From: Fulvimarina pelagi HTCC2506
GTDB lineage: Bacteria; Pseudomonadota; Alphaproteobacteria; Rhizobiales; Rhizobiaceae
DNA length: 64,000 nt
Reading direction: 5' to 3'
Assembly: GCF_000153705.1 (NCBI RefSeq)
Contig: NZ_DS022272.1
Span: forward strand, 1,185,839 to 1,249,838
The translations under genes were made by a program, and so were the position numbers. Under the pieces are notes generated by a model. The model did no database searches, had not been told where the DNA came from, and saw only the letters and a list, made by a program, of their open reading frames with translations. How positions within the stretch are numbered: position 1 is the stretch's first letter; every line of letters starts with the position of its first letter. Positions 54,328 through 62,762 of this stretch are shown here, in pieces.

Positions 54328-55581
54328 ATGACGGCGAACCAGCATAAAAGTATTGGTACTGAAATTTCCGAAGCCGACCCGGACGGACGGCTTGCCGATA
54401 ACATCACTTATTTCGCGCGCGCACTGAGACGGGCAGGCCTTAAGCTCGGTCCTTCCGCAACGCTCGATGCGATCGAGGCTGTAAAGGCTTGTGGGTTCGG
54501 CTCACGCGACGACCTCTATTGGACTCTTCACGCCACGCTCGTCACCCGGCACGAGGATACGGCGGTCTTCGAGGAGGCCTTCCGGCTTTTCTGGCGCTCC
54601 CGTGAGTTGATCGAGAAGATGATCGCGATGTTCTCACCGAAGGCGCCGCCTCGCGAGTCCGAGAGGCAGAAGCCCAAGGCGGGATCGCAGCGCGCTTCTG
54701 ACTCGCTCTTCGAAGGACAGGAAAAGCGGGTGACAAAGCAGGAAAAACCAGAGATCGAAATCGATGCATCAATGACGATGTCGGGCAACGAAGTCCTGCG
54801 AAGCATGGATTTTGCTCAGATGTCAGCATCCGAACTCGCGGCAGCTCAACGCGCTATCGCGAATCTCCGGCTGCCACGCGACCATGTCGAAACGCGCCGC
54901 TTCAAGTCCGATCCGCGTGGCCGCAAGATCGATGCCCAGGCCACTATGCGAGGTGCGATGCGCACCGGCGGCGATCTCATCTTGCCGCGATTTCGCTCCC
55001 AGCGCGTGGTTCAGCCGCCGTTGATCGTGTTGGCGGATATCTCAGGCTCGATGAGCCAGTACAGTCGCATTTTCCTGCATTTTCTCCACACGATCATGGA
55101 GAATCGCCGCCGAGTTCATGCGTTTCTGTTCGGTACGCGCCTCACCAACGTCACGAGGCAGCTGCGCCGGAAAGATCCGGATCAGGCCTTTGCCGAGTGC
55201 GCCGATACCGTCAAGGACTGGTCCGGCGGCACCCGCATTGCCGAGGCGCTGCACCGCTTCAATCGCGACTGGTCGCGTCGTGTGCTCGGACGCGGTGCGA
55301 TTGTCCTCTTGATTACCGATGGCCTTGAGCGCGACAGCGCCATGAGCCTCGATGCGGAGATGGAGCGGCTCCATCTCTCCTGTCATCGGCTCATCTGGCT
55401 GAACCCGCTGCTACGCTACGAGGGCTTTTCCGCAAAGGCGAAGGGGGTGCGCACGATGCTGGACCACGTAGACGAATTCCGGGCCGTCCACTCTCTCGAC
55501 GCCATGGCCGAACTCTGCGCTGCCCTTACCGCCGATGATCAAGAACGAAACGACCCGAAGGTTTGGCTTCGAGCTGCATAA
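54328..55581 (+). CDS. VWA domain protein (CoxE-like)
   Basis: A 417-residue protein of the CoxE family. The N-terminal segment NITYFARALRRAGLKLGPS is typical, followed by a Lys/Glu-rich linker and a von Willebrand A domain with the MIDAS motif DISGSMSQYS at about 247 (nt 55066 region) and GGTRIAEALHRF. The last portion has HRLIWLNPLLRYEGF. MoxR-VWA pairs act as chaperones, here presumably for a molybdenum hydroxylase. A bulged hairpin lies near 55678 before the next gene. Confidence 0.9.
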   Translation: MTANQHKSIGTEISEADPDGRLADNITYFARALRRAGLKLGPSATLDAIEAVKACGFGSRDDLYWTLHATLVTRHEDTAVFEEAFRLFWRSRELIEKMIAMFSPKAPPRESERQKPKAGSQRASDSLFEGQEKRVTKQEKPEIEIDASMTMSGNEVLRSMDFAQMSASELAAAQRAIANLRLPRDHVETRRFKSDPRGRKIDAQATMRGAMRTGGDLILPRFRSQRVVQPPLIVLADISGSMSQYSRIFLHFLHTIMENRRRVHAFLFGTRLTNVTRQLRRKDPDQAFAECADTVKDWSGGTRIAEALHRFNRDWSRRVLGRGAIVLLITDGLERDSAMSLDAEMERLHLSCHRLIWLNPLLRYEGFSAKAKGVRTMLDHVDEFRAVHSLDAMAELCAALTADDQERNDPKVWLRAA

Positions 55582-55728
55582 GCGAATGTCGCGAGCTAGA
55601 CGCGTCGTCTTTCGACGTATCGAGCGTTGAGAGCGTTTCATTCTGCAGTCACCAAACCTAGATCTGGCTCGGGATAGGAAGTCCGGCGCTTTGCCGGCTT
55701 CTCTGCAACCACGGATAAAGGTGGTGAT

Positions 55729-56088
55729 ATGAGCGCTGCGCCGCGGAAAAACGAGACATCTGGGATCGACGTCTCACACACCGACATCCTCGCGACAGCC
55801 GCCGACTGGGCAGCAATCGGCCGTAAGCTGGCGTTGGCCACAGTGGTCGAGACCTGGGGCTCGGCCCCGCGTCCGACAGGGAGCCATTTGGTGATCGACA
55901 CCGAAGGCAATTTCGAAGGCTCCGTATCAGGCGGCTGTGTCGAAGGCGCCGTAATCACCGAGGCGATCGACGTCATTGAAAGCGGCAAGGGCAAGATGCT
56001 CGAATTCGGCGTCGCAGACGAGACCGCATGGCAGGTCGGCCTCTCCTGCGGCGGCCGCATCCGCGTCTATGTCGAACCGGTAGTTTGA
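55729..56088 (+). CDS. XdhC/CoxI-family protein, N-terminal-type
   Basis: A 119-residue protein with the XdhC N-terminal domain: GRKLALATVVETWGSAPRP and the conserved GSHLVIDTEGNFEGSVSGGCVEGAV around a catalytic/metal-related cysteine. The rest of XdhC (the NAD-binding half) is encoded separately by the next gene, whose ATG overlaps this stop (TGATG). XdhC binds molybdenum cofactor, helps sulfurate it and inserts it into xanthine dehydrogenase-type enzymes. Split forms are common in Hyphomicrobiales. Confidence 0.9.
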   Translation: MSAAPRKNETSGIDVSHTDILATAADWAAIGRKLALATVVETWGSAPRPTGSHLVIDTEGNFEGSVSGGCVEGAVITEAIDVIESGKGKMLEFGVADETAWQVGLSCGGRIRVYVEPVV

Positions 56089-56804
56089 TGCGGCTCGATA
56101 TCCTCACGACCGTCAATGCCGAGCGCGCCGCTCGCCGGGCCGTCGTCACAATCACCGACATCGCTACGGGCAAGCAGCGGGTGTTGCGGGAAGCCCAAAT
56201 CGGGGCAGACCCGATGGCCGACGTCGTGGAAAAGGCGGTTCGGGCCGGTAAATCCGGTATGGTCGAGACCGAAAGCGGCGAAAGCTTCGTCAATGTCTAT
56301 CTGCCACCGGTGCGCATTGTTCTGATCGGGGCCGTCCACATTTCGCAGGCGCTCGCGCCAATCGCGCGCATCGCCGGCTACGACGTCGAGATCATCGATC
56401 CGCGCACGGCCTTCGCGACGCCCGAGCGTTTCGCCGGCTTCCAGCTCGATGCCGATTGGCCGGACGTCGTCCTTAAGCAGCGTCCGCTCGATCCCTACAC
56501 GGCGGTCGCGCTGATCACTCACGATCCGAAGATAGACGACGGCCCGCTGATAGAAGCACTGAAGACGGGCTGCTTCTATATTGGTGCGCTCGGTAGCCGG
56601 AAAACCCATGCGCGCCGACTAGAGCGCCTCCGGGAAGCCGGCATAGCCGACCACCTGATGGAGCGGATCGACGCGCCGATCGGCGCCGATATCGGCGCGT
56701 CAACGCCTGGCGAAATCGCGGTCGCCATCATGGCCTCGATCGTCGAGGCGTTCCGCAAGCGCAAGATGTTCGCCGATAAGCGGGGCGAGCAGGCGCCGCG
56801 ATGA
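56088..56804 (+). CDS. XdhC/CoxI-family protein, C-terminal Rossmann-type
   Basis: A 238-residue protein carrying the XdhC C-terminal Rossmann domain: RIVLIGAVHISQALAPIAR, VEIIDPRTAFATPERF, AVALITHDPKIDDG and FYIGALGSRKTHARRLERL, ending with GEIAVAIMASIVEAFRKRK. The N-terminal 80 residues form a small domain. It starts within the TGATG overlap with the preceding gene and its stop overlaps the start of the MocA-like gene, so the three are translationally coupled. Confidence 0.9.
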   Translation: MRLDILTTVNAERAARRAVVTITDIATGKQRVLREAQIGADPMADVVEKAVRAGKSGMVETESGESFVNVYLPPVRIVLIGAVHISQALAPIARIAGYDVEIIDPRTAFATPERFAGFQLDADWPDVVLKQRPLDPYTAVALITHDPKIDDGPLIEALKTGCFYIGALGSRKTHARRLERLREAGIADHLMERIDAPIGADIGASTPGEIAVAIMASIVEAFRKRKMFADKRGEQAPR

Positions 56805-58420
56805 AGTTCGGCGAGATCGCGATCGACGAGGCCGAGGGAGCAATCCTCGCCCATGCGGCGAAGTCCGGAAGGCTCGACCTGAGGAAGGGAAGGCGCCTGA
56901 CGGCAGAAGATGTCGCAGCGCTGCGTGAAGCCGATATGACGAGCGTGATCGCGGCGCAGCTCGACGCTGGCGATGTCGGCGAGGACGAGGCGGCCGCTTG
57001 GGTCGCCGCCGCGCTCCGCGCGCCGCATATGACGATCGGCCTTGCAGCGACCGGTCGCGTCAATATCCACGCCGACACGGCGGGCGTCTTCCGCCCGGAC
57101 AAGGCATTGGTGGACGCGCTCAATGCTGTCGACCCGGGGATTACGCTTGCCACGCTCGGGGAAAATGCGGCGGTGCGCGCCGGCCAAATGGTGGCAACGA
57201 TCAAGATCATCCCGCTGGCTGTGCCGGGATCGGCGCTCCAGAAGGCACTCGACATTCTTAATCGCGGACCGGCGATCGGGATCGCGCCGTTCGCGGCGCG
57301 GGCCGTCGCCATCATCCAGACGACCTTGCCGGCCACCGCGACGAAGATGCTTGAAAAGACGCGCCGCGTGACCGAAGACCGGCTAGCGCTCTCCGGCTCA
57401 CGCGTCGTCGTTGAGACCCGCGTCCCACATCGCGCGACCGATCTAAGCGTAGCCATCGCCGAGGCGGCTTTGAAGAGCGATCTCGTCCTTGTCTTCGGCG
57501 CATCGGCGGTGATCGATCGCAGCGACGTCATTCCGGCCGCTATCGAGCAGGCTGGCGGCGAGGTCGACTATTTCGGCATGCCGGTCGATCCTGGCAATCT
57601 CCTGCTGGTCGGCCGGATCGGCAAGGTACCTGTCATTGGGGCGCCCGGCTGCGCCCGCAGCCCGAAGGAGAACGGCTTCGATTGGGTGCTGGACCGTATT
57701 ATGGCCGGCATGGAGGTGACACCGAGCCTTCTCCAGTCATGGGGTGTAGGCGGCCTCCTCGCCGAGATCGAGACCCGTCCGCGTCCACGGCAGAGTGTGT
57801 CCGAGTCGATGACGCGCAGGGTCGACGCGATCGTTCTTGCGGCGGGCCGCTCTACGCGGATGGGCGAGCAGAACAAGCTGTTGGCCGAGATTGCACCGGG
57901 TCTACCGATGGTCCGCCACGCTGCGGAGACAGCGCTGAAGGCGAATGGCCTAAAGGCCGTTCACGTCGTGATCGGGCATCACTCGGACGAAGTTCGCCGC
58001 GCTCTTGTTGGGCTCGATGTCCAGCTGGTTGAAAATTCGCAATTCGCGGAGGGTCTCTCGACGTCCCTTCGCGCCGGGTTTGCCGCAGCCCGGGATGCAG
58101 ACGGAGTCCTCGTCCTTCTGGCCGATCAGCCTTTTTTGAAGTCGCGCGATCTCGAGCGTCTTGTCGAGCGGTTCAAGCGGTCGGAAGGTCGTATGGTTGT
58201 AGCCGCAGCGGATAACGGCACTCGCCGGAATCCGGTGATCCTTCCTGCGCATACACGCGATGCGGTGGATCAGTTGACGGGAGACATCGGAGCGGCACCC
58301 ATCATTGAGGCGATGACGGAAGCGCCGATCCTTATCGAGATCGGCGAGGCGGCTAGTTTTGATGCAGATACGCCAGATAGCCTGACAGAAGCGCAAAAAC
58401 GCCTCGCCAGGGAGGCATAA
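56801..58420 (+). CDS. Molybdopterin-binding domain / MobA-like nucleotidyltransferase fusion
   Basis: A 539-residue fusion. Residues about 1-335 form a MoaB/MogA-like molybdopterin-binding region (HAAKSGRLDLRKGRRL, VFGASAVIDRSDVIPAAIE, GMPVDPGNLLLVGRIGKVPV). From about 340 a MobA/MocA-type NTP transferase follows (VDAIVLAAGRSTRMGEQNKL, LVLLADQPFL, NPVILPAHTRDAV). It is likely a molybdenum cofactor cytidylyltransferase that makes the MCD cofactor of xanthine dehydrogenase/CO dehydrogenase-type enzymes. It overlaps the XdhC C-terminal gene by 4 bp. Confidence 0.9.
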   Translation: MKFGEIAIDEAEGAILAHAAKSGRLDLRKGRRLTAEDVAALREADMTSVIAAQLDAGDVGEDEAAAWVAAALRAPHMTIGLAATGRVNIHADTAGVFRPDKALVDALNAVDPGITLATLGENAAVRAGQMVATIKIIPLAVPGSALQKALDILNRGPAIGIAPFAARAVAIIQTTLPATATKMLEKTRRVTEDRLALSGSRVVVETRVPHRATDLSVAIAEAALKSDLVLVFGASAVIDRSDVIPAAIEQAGGEVDYFGMPVDPGNLLLVGRIGKVPVIGAPGCARSPKENGFDWVLDRIMAGMEVTPSLLQSWGVGGLLAEIETRPRPRQSVSESMTRRVDAIVLAAGRSTRMGEQNKLLAEIAPGLPMVRHAAETALKANGLKAVHVVIGHHSDEVRRALVGLDVQLVENSQFAEGLSTSLRAGFAAARDADGVLVLLADQPFLKSRDLERLVERFKRSEGRMVVAAADNGTRRNPVILPAHTRDAVDQLTGDIGAAPIIEAMTEAPILIEIGEAASFDADTPDSLTEAQKRLAREA

Positions 58421-58555
58421 GTTCCAAACCGCTGCGATCGCCGACGTACGTTGCGTCGCACGCGGCAGATTCATTCATCTAAAATCCCATGTCCGAGAGC
58501 GAAGTCCGGTGGGGCGAACCGGAGACAACTCCTTCGGTCATGTCCTGACCATTAA

Positions 58556-58909
58556 TCAGGGCCGCGCCATCTCGTCGATCAGCGCTTCGAGTGCCTTCTT
58601 GCGGTCTGAGGCAAGCCTGTTGAACTTGCGTGCCATGCCAATATCGCGTGGGCTCGGGCCAATATCGCTTGGCTCATTGTCGGCCTCGTCGAAGAACCAC
58701 TGAATTTCGCGACCGAGAATGTGCGCAATCTGGTGAAGGCGACCGGCTGAGACGCGATTGGCGCCCGACTCATACTTCTGTATCTGCTGCCAACTGATGC
58801 CAAGCTGCACACCGAGCTTTTCGCGCGACAGACCGGCCATCAAGCGTCCGAGCTTGATCTTCGCCCCCACGCTTTTGTCGATGTGCGAGGCCGCTTTCGT
58901 GTCGTACAT
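58556..58909 (-). CDS. XRE-family helix-turn-helix regulator
   Basis: A 117-residue DNA-binding protein. The HTH (about 15-70) has IKLGRLMAGLSREKLGVQLG followed by SWQQIQKYESGANRVSAGRL, typical of the Cro/C1 (HTH_3) fold; the C-terminal tail is charged and variable. It resembles the small XRE regulators of Hyphomicrobiales that are encoded singly, without an obvious partner. It is convergent with the MocA-like gene and reads away from the gene-poor region. Confidence 0.88.
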   Translation of the reverse strand: MYDTKAASHIDKSVGAKIKLGRLMAGLSREKLGVQLGISWQQIQKYESGANRVSAGRLHQIAHILGREIQWFFDEADNEPSDIGPSPRDIGMARKFNRLASDRKKALEALIDEMARP

Positions 58910-59634
58910 TGTCTTGTCCTTTGTTCACTGCAGTCGGCTGGCGCTATATCGAAAAGCGACCGTGACCCTCTGCCAGCTCAACCGCACCATCCATTTGAGA
59001 TGATATGGTAACACTTTTGGTCGTTTGGGAGTAGAAAGATCGTCGGGTGACCACCGTTTATCGATCGTCACGCGGTGAAAAAGCCGACCTCCATTCGACC
59101 GACTGCCATCATAGTAACGTTTACGACAACGTAAAGCGGTCGGCTCGCAAATCGCGCCTGCTATTGCTCGATGCGACTGAACACCTGCCGTTCAATCCGA
59201 GACGCTCCAGCCGACGACCGAAAGGTGATAGCGATAGTAAGTATCGGATCGATATCTGTAAATTCGGGTATGCATTTGCACTATGTGGCTACTTTGAGGT
59301 TAGACCAGCCGGTGAATGTGACCGATAAATTTTTTGTCCTGTCATCCTCAAAGACGGTTTTCCTGTTCTTGTTTTCCACAGTCACGGCTGCTCTGCTTCG
59401 TGCGAGGCATTCAAGACGAAAGTCATTCTTCTGAGAATCGCACTTCAAACAGCGCAGACAGAGCCAAATTGGCTCATTGATTCTTTCGTCCACTGAACAT
59501 GCGTGATCAACGCCTATCTGATCGGTGCGGTATTGTATGACCGATAGGCCAGAATCTTGCCGAATTCGAAAGTCTCGTAAGAGATGATCTGAGCGATTTC
59601 AGTAGTTTGTACACCCGTTTCGATTACGAAATTG

Positions 59635-59650
59635 AACCCACAAGTGGGTT
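59635..59650. repeat. 7-2-7 palindrome
   Basis: AACCCAC-AA-GTGGGTT, a perfect dyad in the gene-poor region. It could be an operator or the core of a weak terminator; a short A-rich tract follows on the plus strand. Confidence 0.45.
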
Positions 59651-59931
59651 AAATCAAAATGCTTGCTGCAGAAGCTCAGGCTTGCGCGTTTTGAACCACG
59701 CTGGTGGTCGTTTTGGTCTTTTACTTTGCGAGCATACAGGTCGCATCAAGACGTCCCGAATTTCTTAAGCAGATACCAGCAGGCAATGCACGAGTGCATC
59801 AAGTCTTTCAGAAAGCAGTAACGCCGGCAGAAGAATTCGAGCCGACAAATAGGACATGAGACGCTGACGATGCAGTGGTTTGAACCGAACCGAGGAACCG
59901 GTTGCCCTCTACCCTGATGTGTAACCGGATA

Positions 59932-59953
59932 GACTTTCAATTGACTTTCGATT
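59932..59953. repeat. 11-bp tandem repeat
   Basis: GACTTTCAATT followed directly by GACTTTCGATT (one difference), then a partial third unit beginning GACTCGG. It lies inside the gene-poor region. Confidence 0.5.
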
Positions 59954-60161
59954 GACTCGGTTTCCGCCGCCAACTGGCTCATCAAGACTAACGCAGGCCC
60001 AGTCTAGCCGGATTTCACCTCCTGATCTGAAGCTTGGCTCAACGAGCTATCCAATCTGATGCCGATTAGCGAAAGCCTCGAGTGCCGAAGTAGGGTGAAC
60101 TCGACTCAACATGAAATTCGACATAGCAGTGAACACCGTATTGGCCCCGAGGGAGGAGCAT

Positions 60162-61016
60162 ATGCTGGGCAAGATACTCGTGCCGGTTCGGGGCGACGGA
60201 ATGGTCGCGACCGTTATGGGCCATGCGGCGGAACTGGCAAAGCGTCACAAGGCCCATGTCCTTGTCGTTCATTGCCGGCTGCAGGCGTCTGACCTGATTC
60301 CGCAGGAAGTCCTTTTGCCGCGTTTTGCCCGCCAGGCGATGGCACGCCAAGCTAGCGAACATGCCGACAGCCAGGAGAAGCACCTCCGCGGCGTGATGCA
60401 TCGCCTCGCCCGGGATTTCGGTCTCGAGGAGGGACCGCCGCGAATTGGGGAGGCCGCTACCTGCGAGTTCGTCGAGGGCAGCAGCAAGATGGCGGACGTG
60501 ATCAAGTACAACGGTCGTCTAGCCGATATGATCGTCGTCGCCAAACCGCAGCGCGAGCGCAATCTCGGGCAGAGCGAACTGAAGGCGGCGCTCTACGGTG
60601 CCGGGCGTCCGGTACTGATGTGCCCCGGGCAATTGACGCCCGACGAGACCTTCGGCCGCCATGTTGCGATCGGCTGGAACGGCTCCTTGCCGGCCTCTCG
60701 GGCGGTCTCGATGACGCTCGAAATTGTTGCCGCGGCCGAGAAGGTTACAATCCTGAGCGGCAATAAGGGCGAGCCGAACGGCGCCACCACGGAGGAACTT
60801 ACTGCCTATTACGCCTTGCGCGGGATCGCTGCGCAGTCCTTGCGCTTCGAAGCGAAACGCGCGGCTAAAGCGCTACTGGAGAAGACGGCGGAGATCGGTG
60901 CGAGTCTACTGATCGCTGGCGCGTACAGCCACAGTCATGAAAGTGAGATGCTGTTCGGCGGAAACACACAAATTCTCGTAGACGAAACAAGACTACCTAT
61001 TCTTATGGCTCATTAG
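60162..61016 (+). CDS. Tandem universal stress protein (UspA family)
   Basis: A 284-residue protein with two Usp-like halves: residues 1 to about 150 (KILVPVRGDGMVATVMGHAAEL) and about 155-284, which holds the C-terminal signature SLLIAGAYSHSHESEMLFGG. The nucleotide-binding Gly-rich motif is degenerate. The ATG at 60162 is chosen for its GGGAGGA site 4 bp upstream; the frame is open to 60111. Usp proteins bound to transport operons often modulate transporter activity, and here a TTT operon follows 108 bp later on the same strand. Confidence 0.85.
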   Translation: MLGKILVPVRGDGMVATVMGHAAELAKRHKAHVLVVHCRLQASDLIPQEVLLPRFARQAMARQASEHADSQEKHLRGVMHRLARDFGLEEGPPRIGEAATCEFVEGSSKMADVIKYNGRLADMIVVAKPQRERNLGQSELKAALYGAGRPVLMCPGQLTPDETFGRHVAIGWNGSLPASRAVSMTLEIVAAAEKVTILSGNKGEPNGATTEELTAYYALRGIAAQSLRFEAKRAAKALLEKTAEIGASLLIAGAYSHSHESEMLFGGNTQILVDETRLPILMAH

Positions 61017-61124
61017 ACAAGATGCTTTTCCGAGGGTAAGACCGCCGAGCGATCTTCAAGAGGGCAGGAAACGAAAGAAGAGTTTGGAAAGCCCCTGCAG
61101 AAGGGGTTCAAGGGAGGAAAGTGA

Positions 61125-62096
61125 ATGTTCAGCAAGAGAAAGTTCATGTGTCTTGCCGCGGCGGCGACGATGCTTGCTGCCATACCGGTCCAGGCGTTCG
61201 CGTCAGACTGGACGCCAAGGCGTCCGATCGACTTCGTCATCATGGCAGGTCCCGGCGGCGGCGCCGACCAGATTGCGCGCTTTATTCAGTCGGTCGTCGA
61301 AAAGAATGATTTGACGAGCCGGCCGCTCGTGCCGAACAACAAGGGCGGTGGCTCCGGCGCCGAGGCCTTGCTGCAGCTGAACAGCGCGCGCGACAAGGAT
61401 CACACCCTCCTCGTCACGCTGAACTCTTTCTTCACGACGCCTTTGCGCCAAGAGGGCCTCGGCATCGACATTCAGACCTTCACGCCGGTTGCGATGATGG
61501 GTGTCGATCCGTTTGTGCTCTGGGTCCACAAGGACTCGGGAATCACCACTTTCGAACAGTTCGTCGAGAAGGTGAATGCCGACGACGGACAGTTCGTGAT
61601 GGGGGGGACCGGCAAGGGTCAGGAGGATTCGATCGTCATCGCTTACATGTCGGGCGCTTACGATCTGAACATCAAGTATATTCCTTATGACGGTGGTGGC
61701 GCCGTCGCGAAGGATCTTGCCGGTAAGCAGATCATGGCGACTGTCAACAACCCGGCCGAAGCGAAGGGTTTCTACGAGAATGGCGATTTCGTGCCGCTGC
61801 TCGCTTTCTCGGATGAGCGCATGGACGCGTATCCGGATGTGCCGACGATGAAGGAGAAGGGGCAGGACTTCTCCTATTACAATCAGCGCGCAATCGTCGG
61901 ACCGCCGGGAATGTCGGAAGAAGCAGCTGAATATTATCGCGATCTGTTCCAGACTGTTTACGAGAGCGAGGAATGGCAGAACTATCTGCAGTCCGAGAGC
62001 CTCTCGCCGCTGCCGATGAACGCGGAGGAGACCCGCGAGTATTGGACGAAACAGGTCGATAATCATCGCGAGCTGCTCGCCGAAATCGACGACTAA
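61125..62096 (+). CDS. tctC: Tripartite tricarboxylate transporter substrate-binding protein TctC
   Basis: A 323-residue periplasmic binding protein of the TTT family (Bug/TctC). The signal peptide (about 1-25, ending IPVQAFA) is followed by RRPIDFVIMAGPGGGADQIARF, the conserved ligand-loop region with GGTGKGQEDS and YIPYDGGGAVAKDL, and the VPTMKEKG segment. It binds a carboxylic acid, whose identity is not readable. GGAGGAAA lies upstream of the ATG. A strong hairpin separates it from tctB. Confidence 0.93.
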   Translation: MFSKRKFMCLAAAATMLAAIPVQAFASDWTPRRPIDFVIMAGPGGGADQIARFIQSVVEKNDLTSRPLVPNNKGGGSGAEALLQLNSARDKDHTLLVTLNSFFTTPLRQEGLGIDIQTFTPVAMMGVDPFVLWVHKDSGITTFEQFVEKVNADDGQFVMGGTGKGQEDSIVIAYMSGAYDLNIKYIPYDGGGAVAKDLAGKQIMATVNNPAEAKGFYENGDFVPLLAFSDERMDAYPDVPTMKEKGQDFSYYNQRAIVGPPGMSEEAAEYYRDLFQTVYESEEWQNYLQSESLSPLPMNAEETREYWTKQVDNHRELLAEIDD

Positions 62097-62159
62097 CGCA
62101 TCTCATCATGCGACCGGCGTTGCATTTGCAAGCGTCGGCGCGGATTGAACGAAAGAGCA

Positions 62160-62190
62160 CCATCAGGCGATCTCACTTGTCGCCTGATGG
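62160..62190 (+). terminator. Intercistronic hairpin between tctC and tctB
   Basis: Perfect 11-bp stem CCATCAGGCGA / TCGCCTGATGG with a 9-nt loop and no T-run. It lies 64 bp after the tctC stop and 42 bp before tctB, and should protect the binding-protein message or attenuate downstream transcription. Confidence 0.65.
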
Positions 62191-62231
62191 CAGGGACCTG
62201 AAGGTTTCCATCGGGTTACGGGGGGACAGGA

Positions 62232-62735
62232 ATGCGTATTGGCGAGATTTCCGTTGCGGGTATTCTTGCTCTCTTTTCAATTTATCTCATGATTAAAAGC
62301 GCGGAGCTTCCGATCGGCTACATCCGCGGGGAGGGACCCGGCGGCGGCGCGTGGCCCTTCTGGCTTTCCGCCGTCATGCTCATTTGCTGTGGCGTGATCG
62401 CGTTGAACTGGTGGCGGGGTACGAGCCCGCCCTCGCAGTCGGACGAACCGATGCTCGACGCGTTCGGCTGGCGTACTCTGGCGCTTGTCGGCGGCGGTTT
62501 GGTCGTATTCGTCGCGCTGATCAGCGTCGTGTCGATGTACGGCGCGATTGGCATTTTCCTGTTCTACTACATGCGGTTCCTCGGCCGCCACACGCTTCTT
62601 CTAACGTTGCCTGTCGCTTTGATTACTCCATTCGCGCTCTTTTTCTTTTTCGAAGGCGCGATGCAGATCTCCATGCCTCAGGGTATGCCATTCACCCAGC
62701 CGGTCTTCGACCTGCTTTACGACGTCATCTACTGA
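62232..62735 (+). CDS. tctB: Tripartite tricarboxylate transporter small membrane subunit TctB
   Basis: A 167-residue protein with four predicted membrane helices (about 5-25, 40-60, 80-105, 120-150), as in TctB. Near the first loop is ELPIGYIRGEGPGGGAWPFW, the conserved family segment. It forms the transporter core with TctA. A GGGGGACAGG upstream is a poor ribosome-binding site, but the ATG start agrees with the family. Confidence 0.9.
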   Translation: MRIGEISVAGILALFSIYLMIKSAELPIGYIRGEGPGGGAWPFWLSAVMLICCGVIALNWWRGTSPPSQSDEPMLDAFGWRTLALVGGGLVVFVALISVVSMYGAIGIFLFYYMRFLGRHTLLLTLPVALITPFALFFFFEGAMQISMPQGMPFTQPVFDLLYDVIY

Positions 62736-62762
62736 CGCCCCGAGCGTTCGAGGAACCGTTTT

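Larger units (their letters stand above)
58910..60161. other. Gene-poor, comparatively AT-rich region
   Basis: About 1.25 kb without a convincing gene. Short open frames exist (for example 59281-59493 minus with CLRCLKC, and 59746-59982 minus with CPICRLEFFCRRYC), but they lack ribosome-binding sites and family similarity. Visible structures are a 7-2-7 palindrome at 59635 and an 11-bp direct repeat at 59932. The base composition is less GC-rich than its neighbours. It may be the remnant of transferred DNA, an operator-rich spacer, or a small RNA locus; the sequence does not decide. Confidence 0.55.

Noticed and set aside
59281-59493. Short minus-strand frame with CLRCLKC
   Set aside because: No start signal and no homologous family I can name.
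59746-59982. Cysteine-rich short open frame (CPICRLEFFCRRYC)
   Set aside because: No ribosome-binding site and no recognised zinc-ribbon spacing; kept only as a feature of the gene-poor region.
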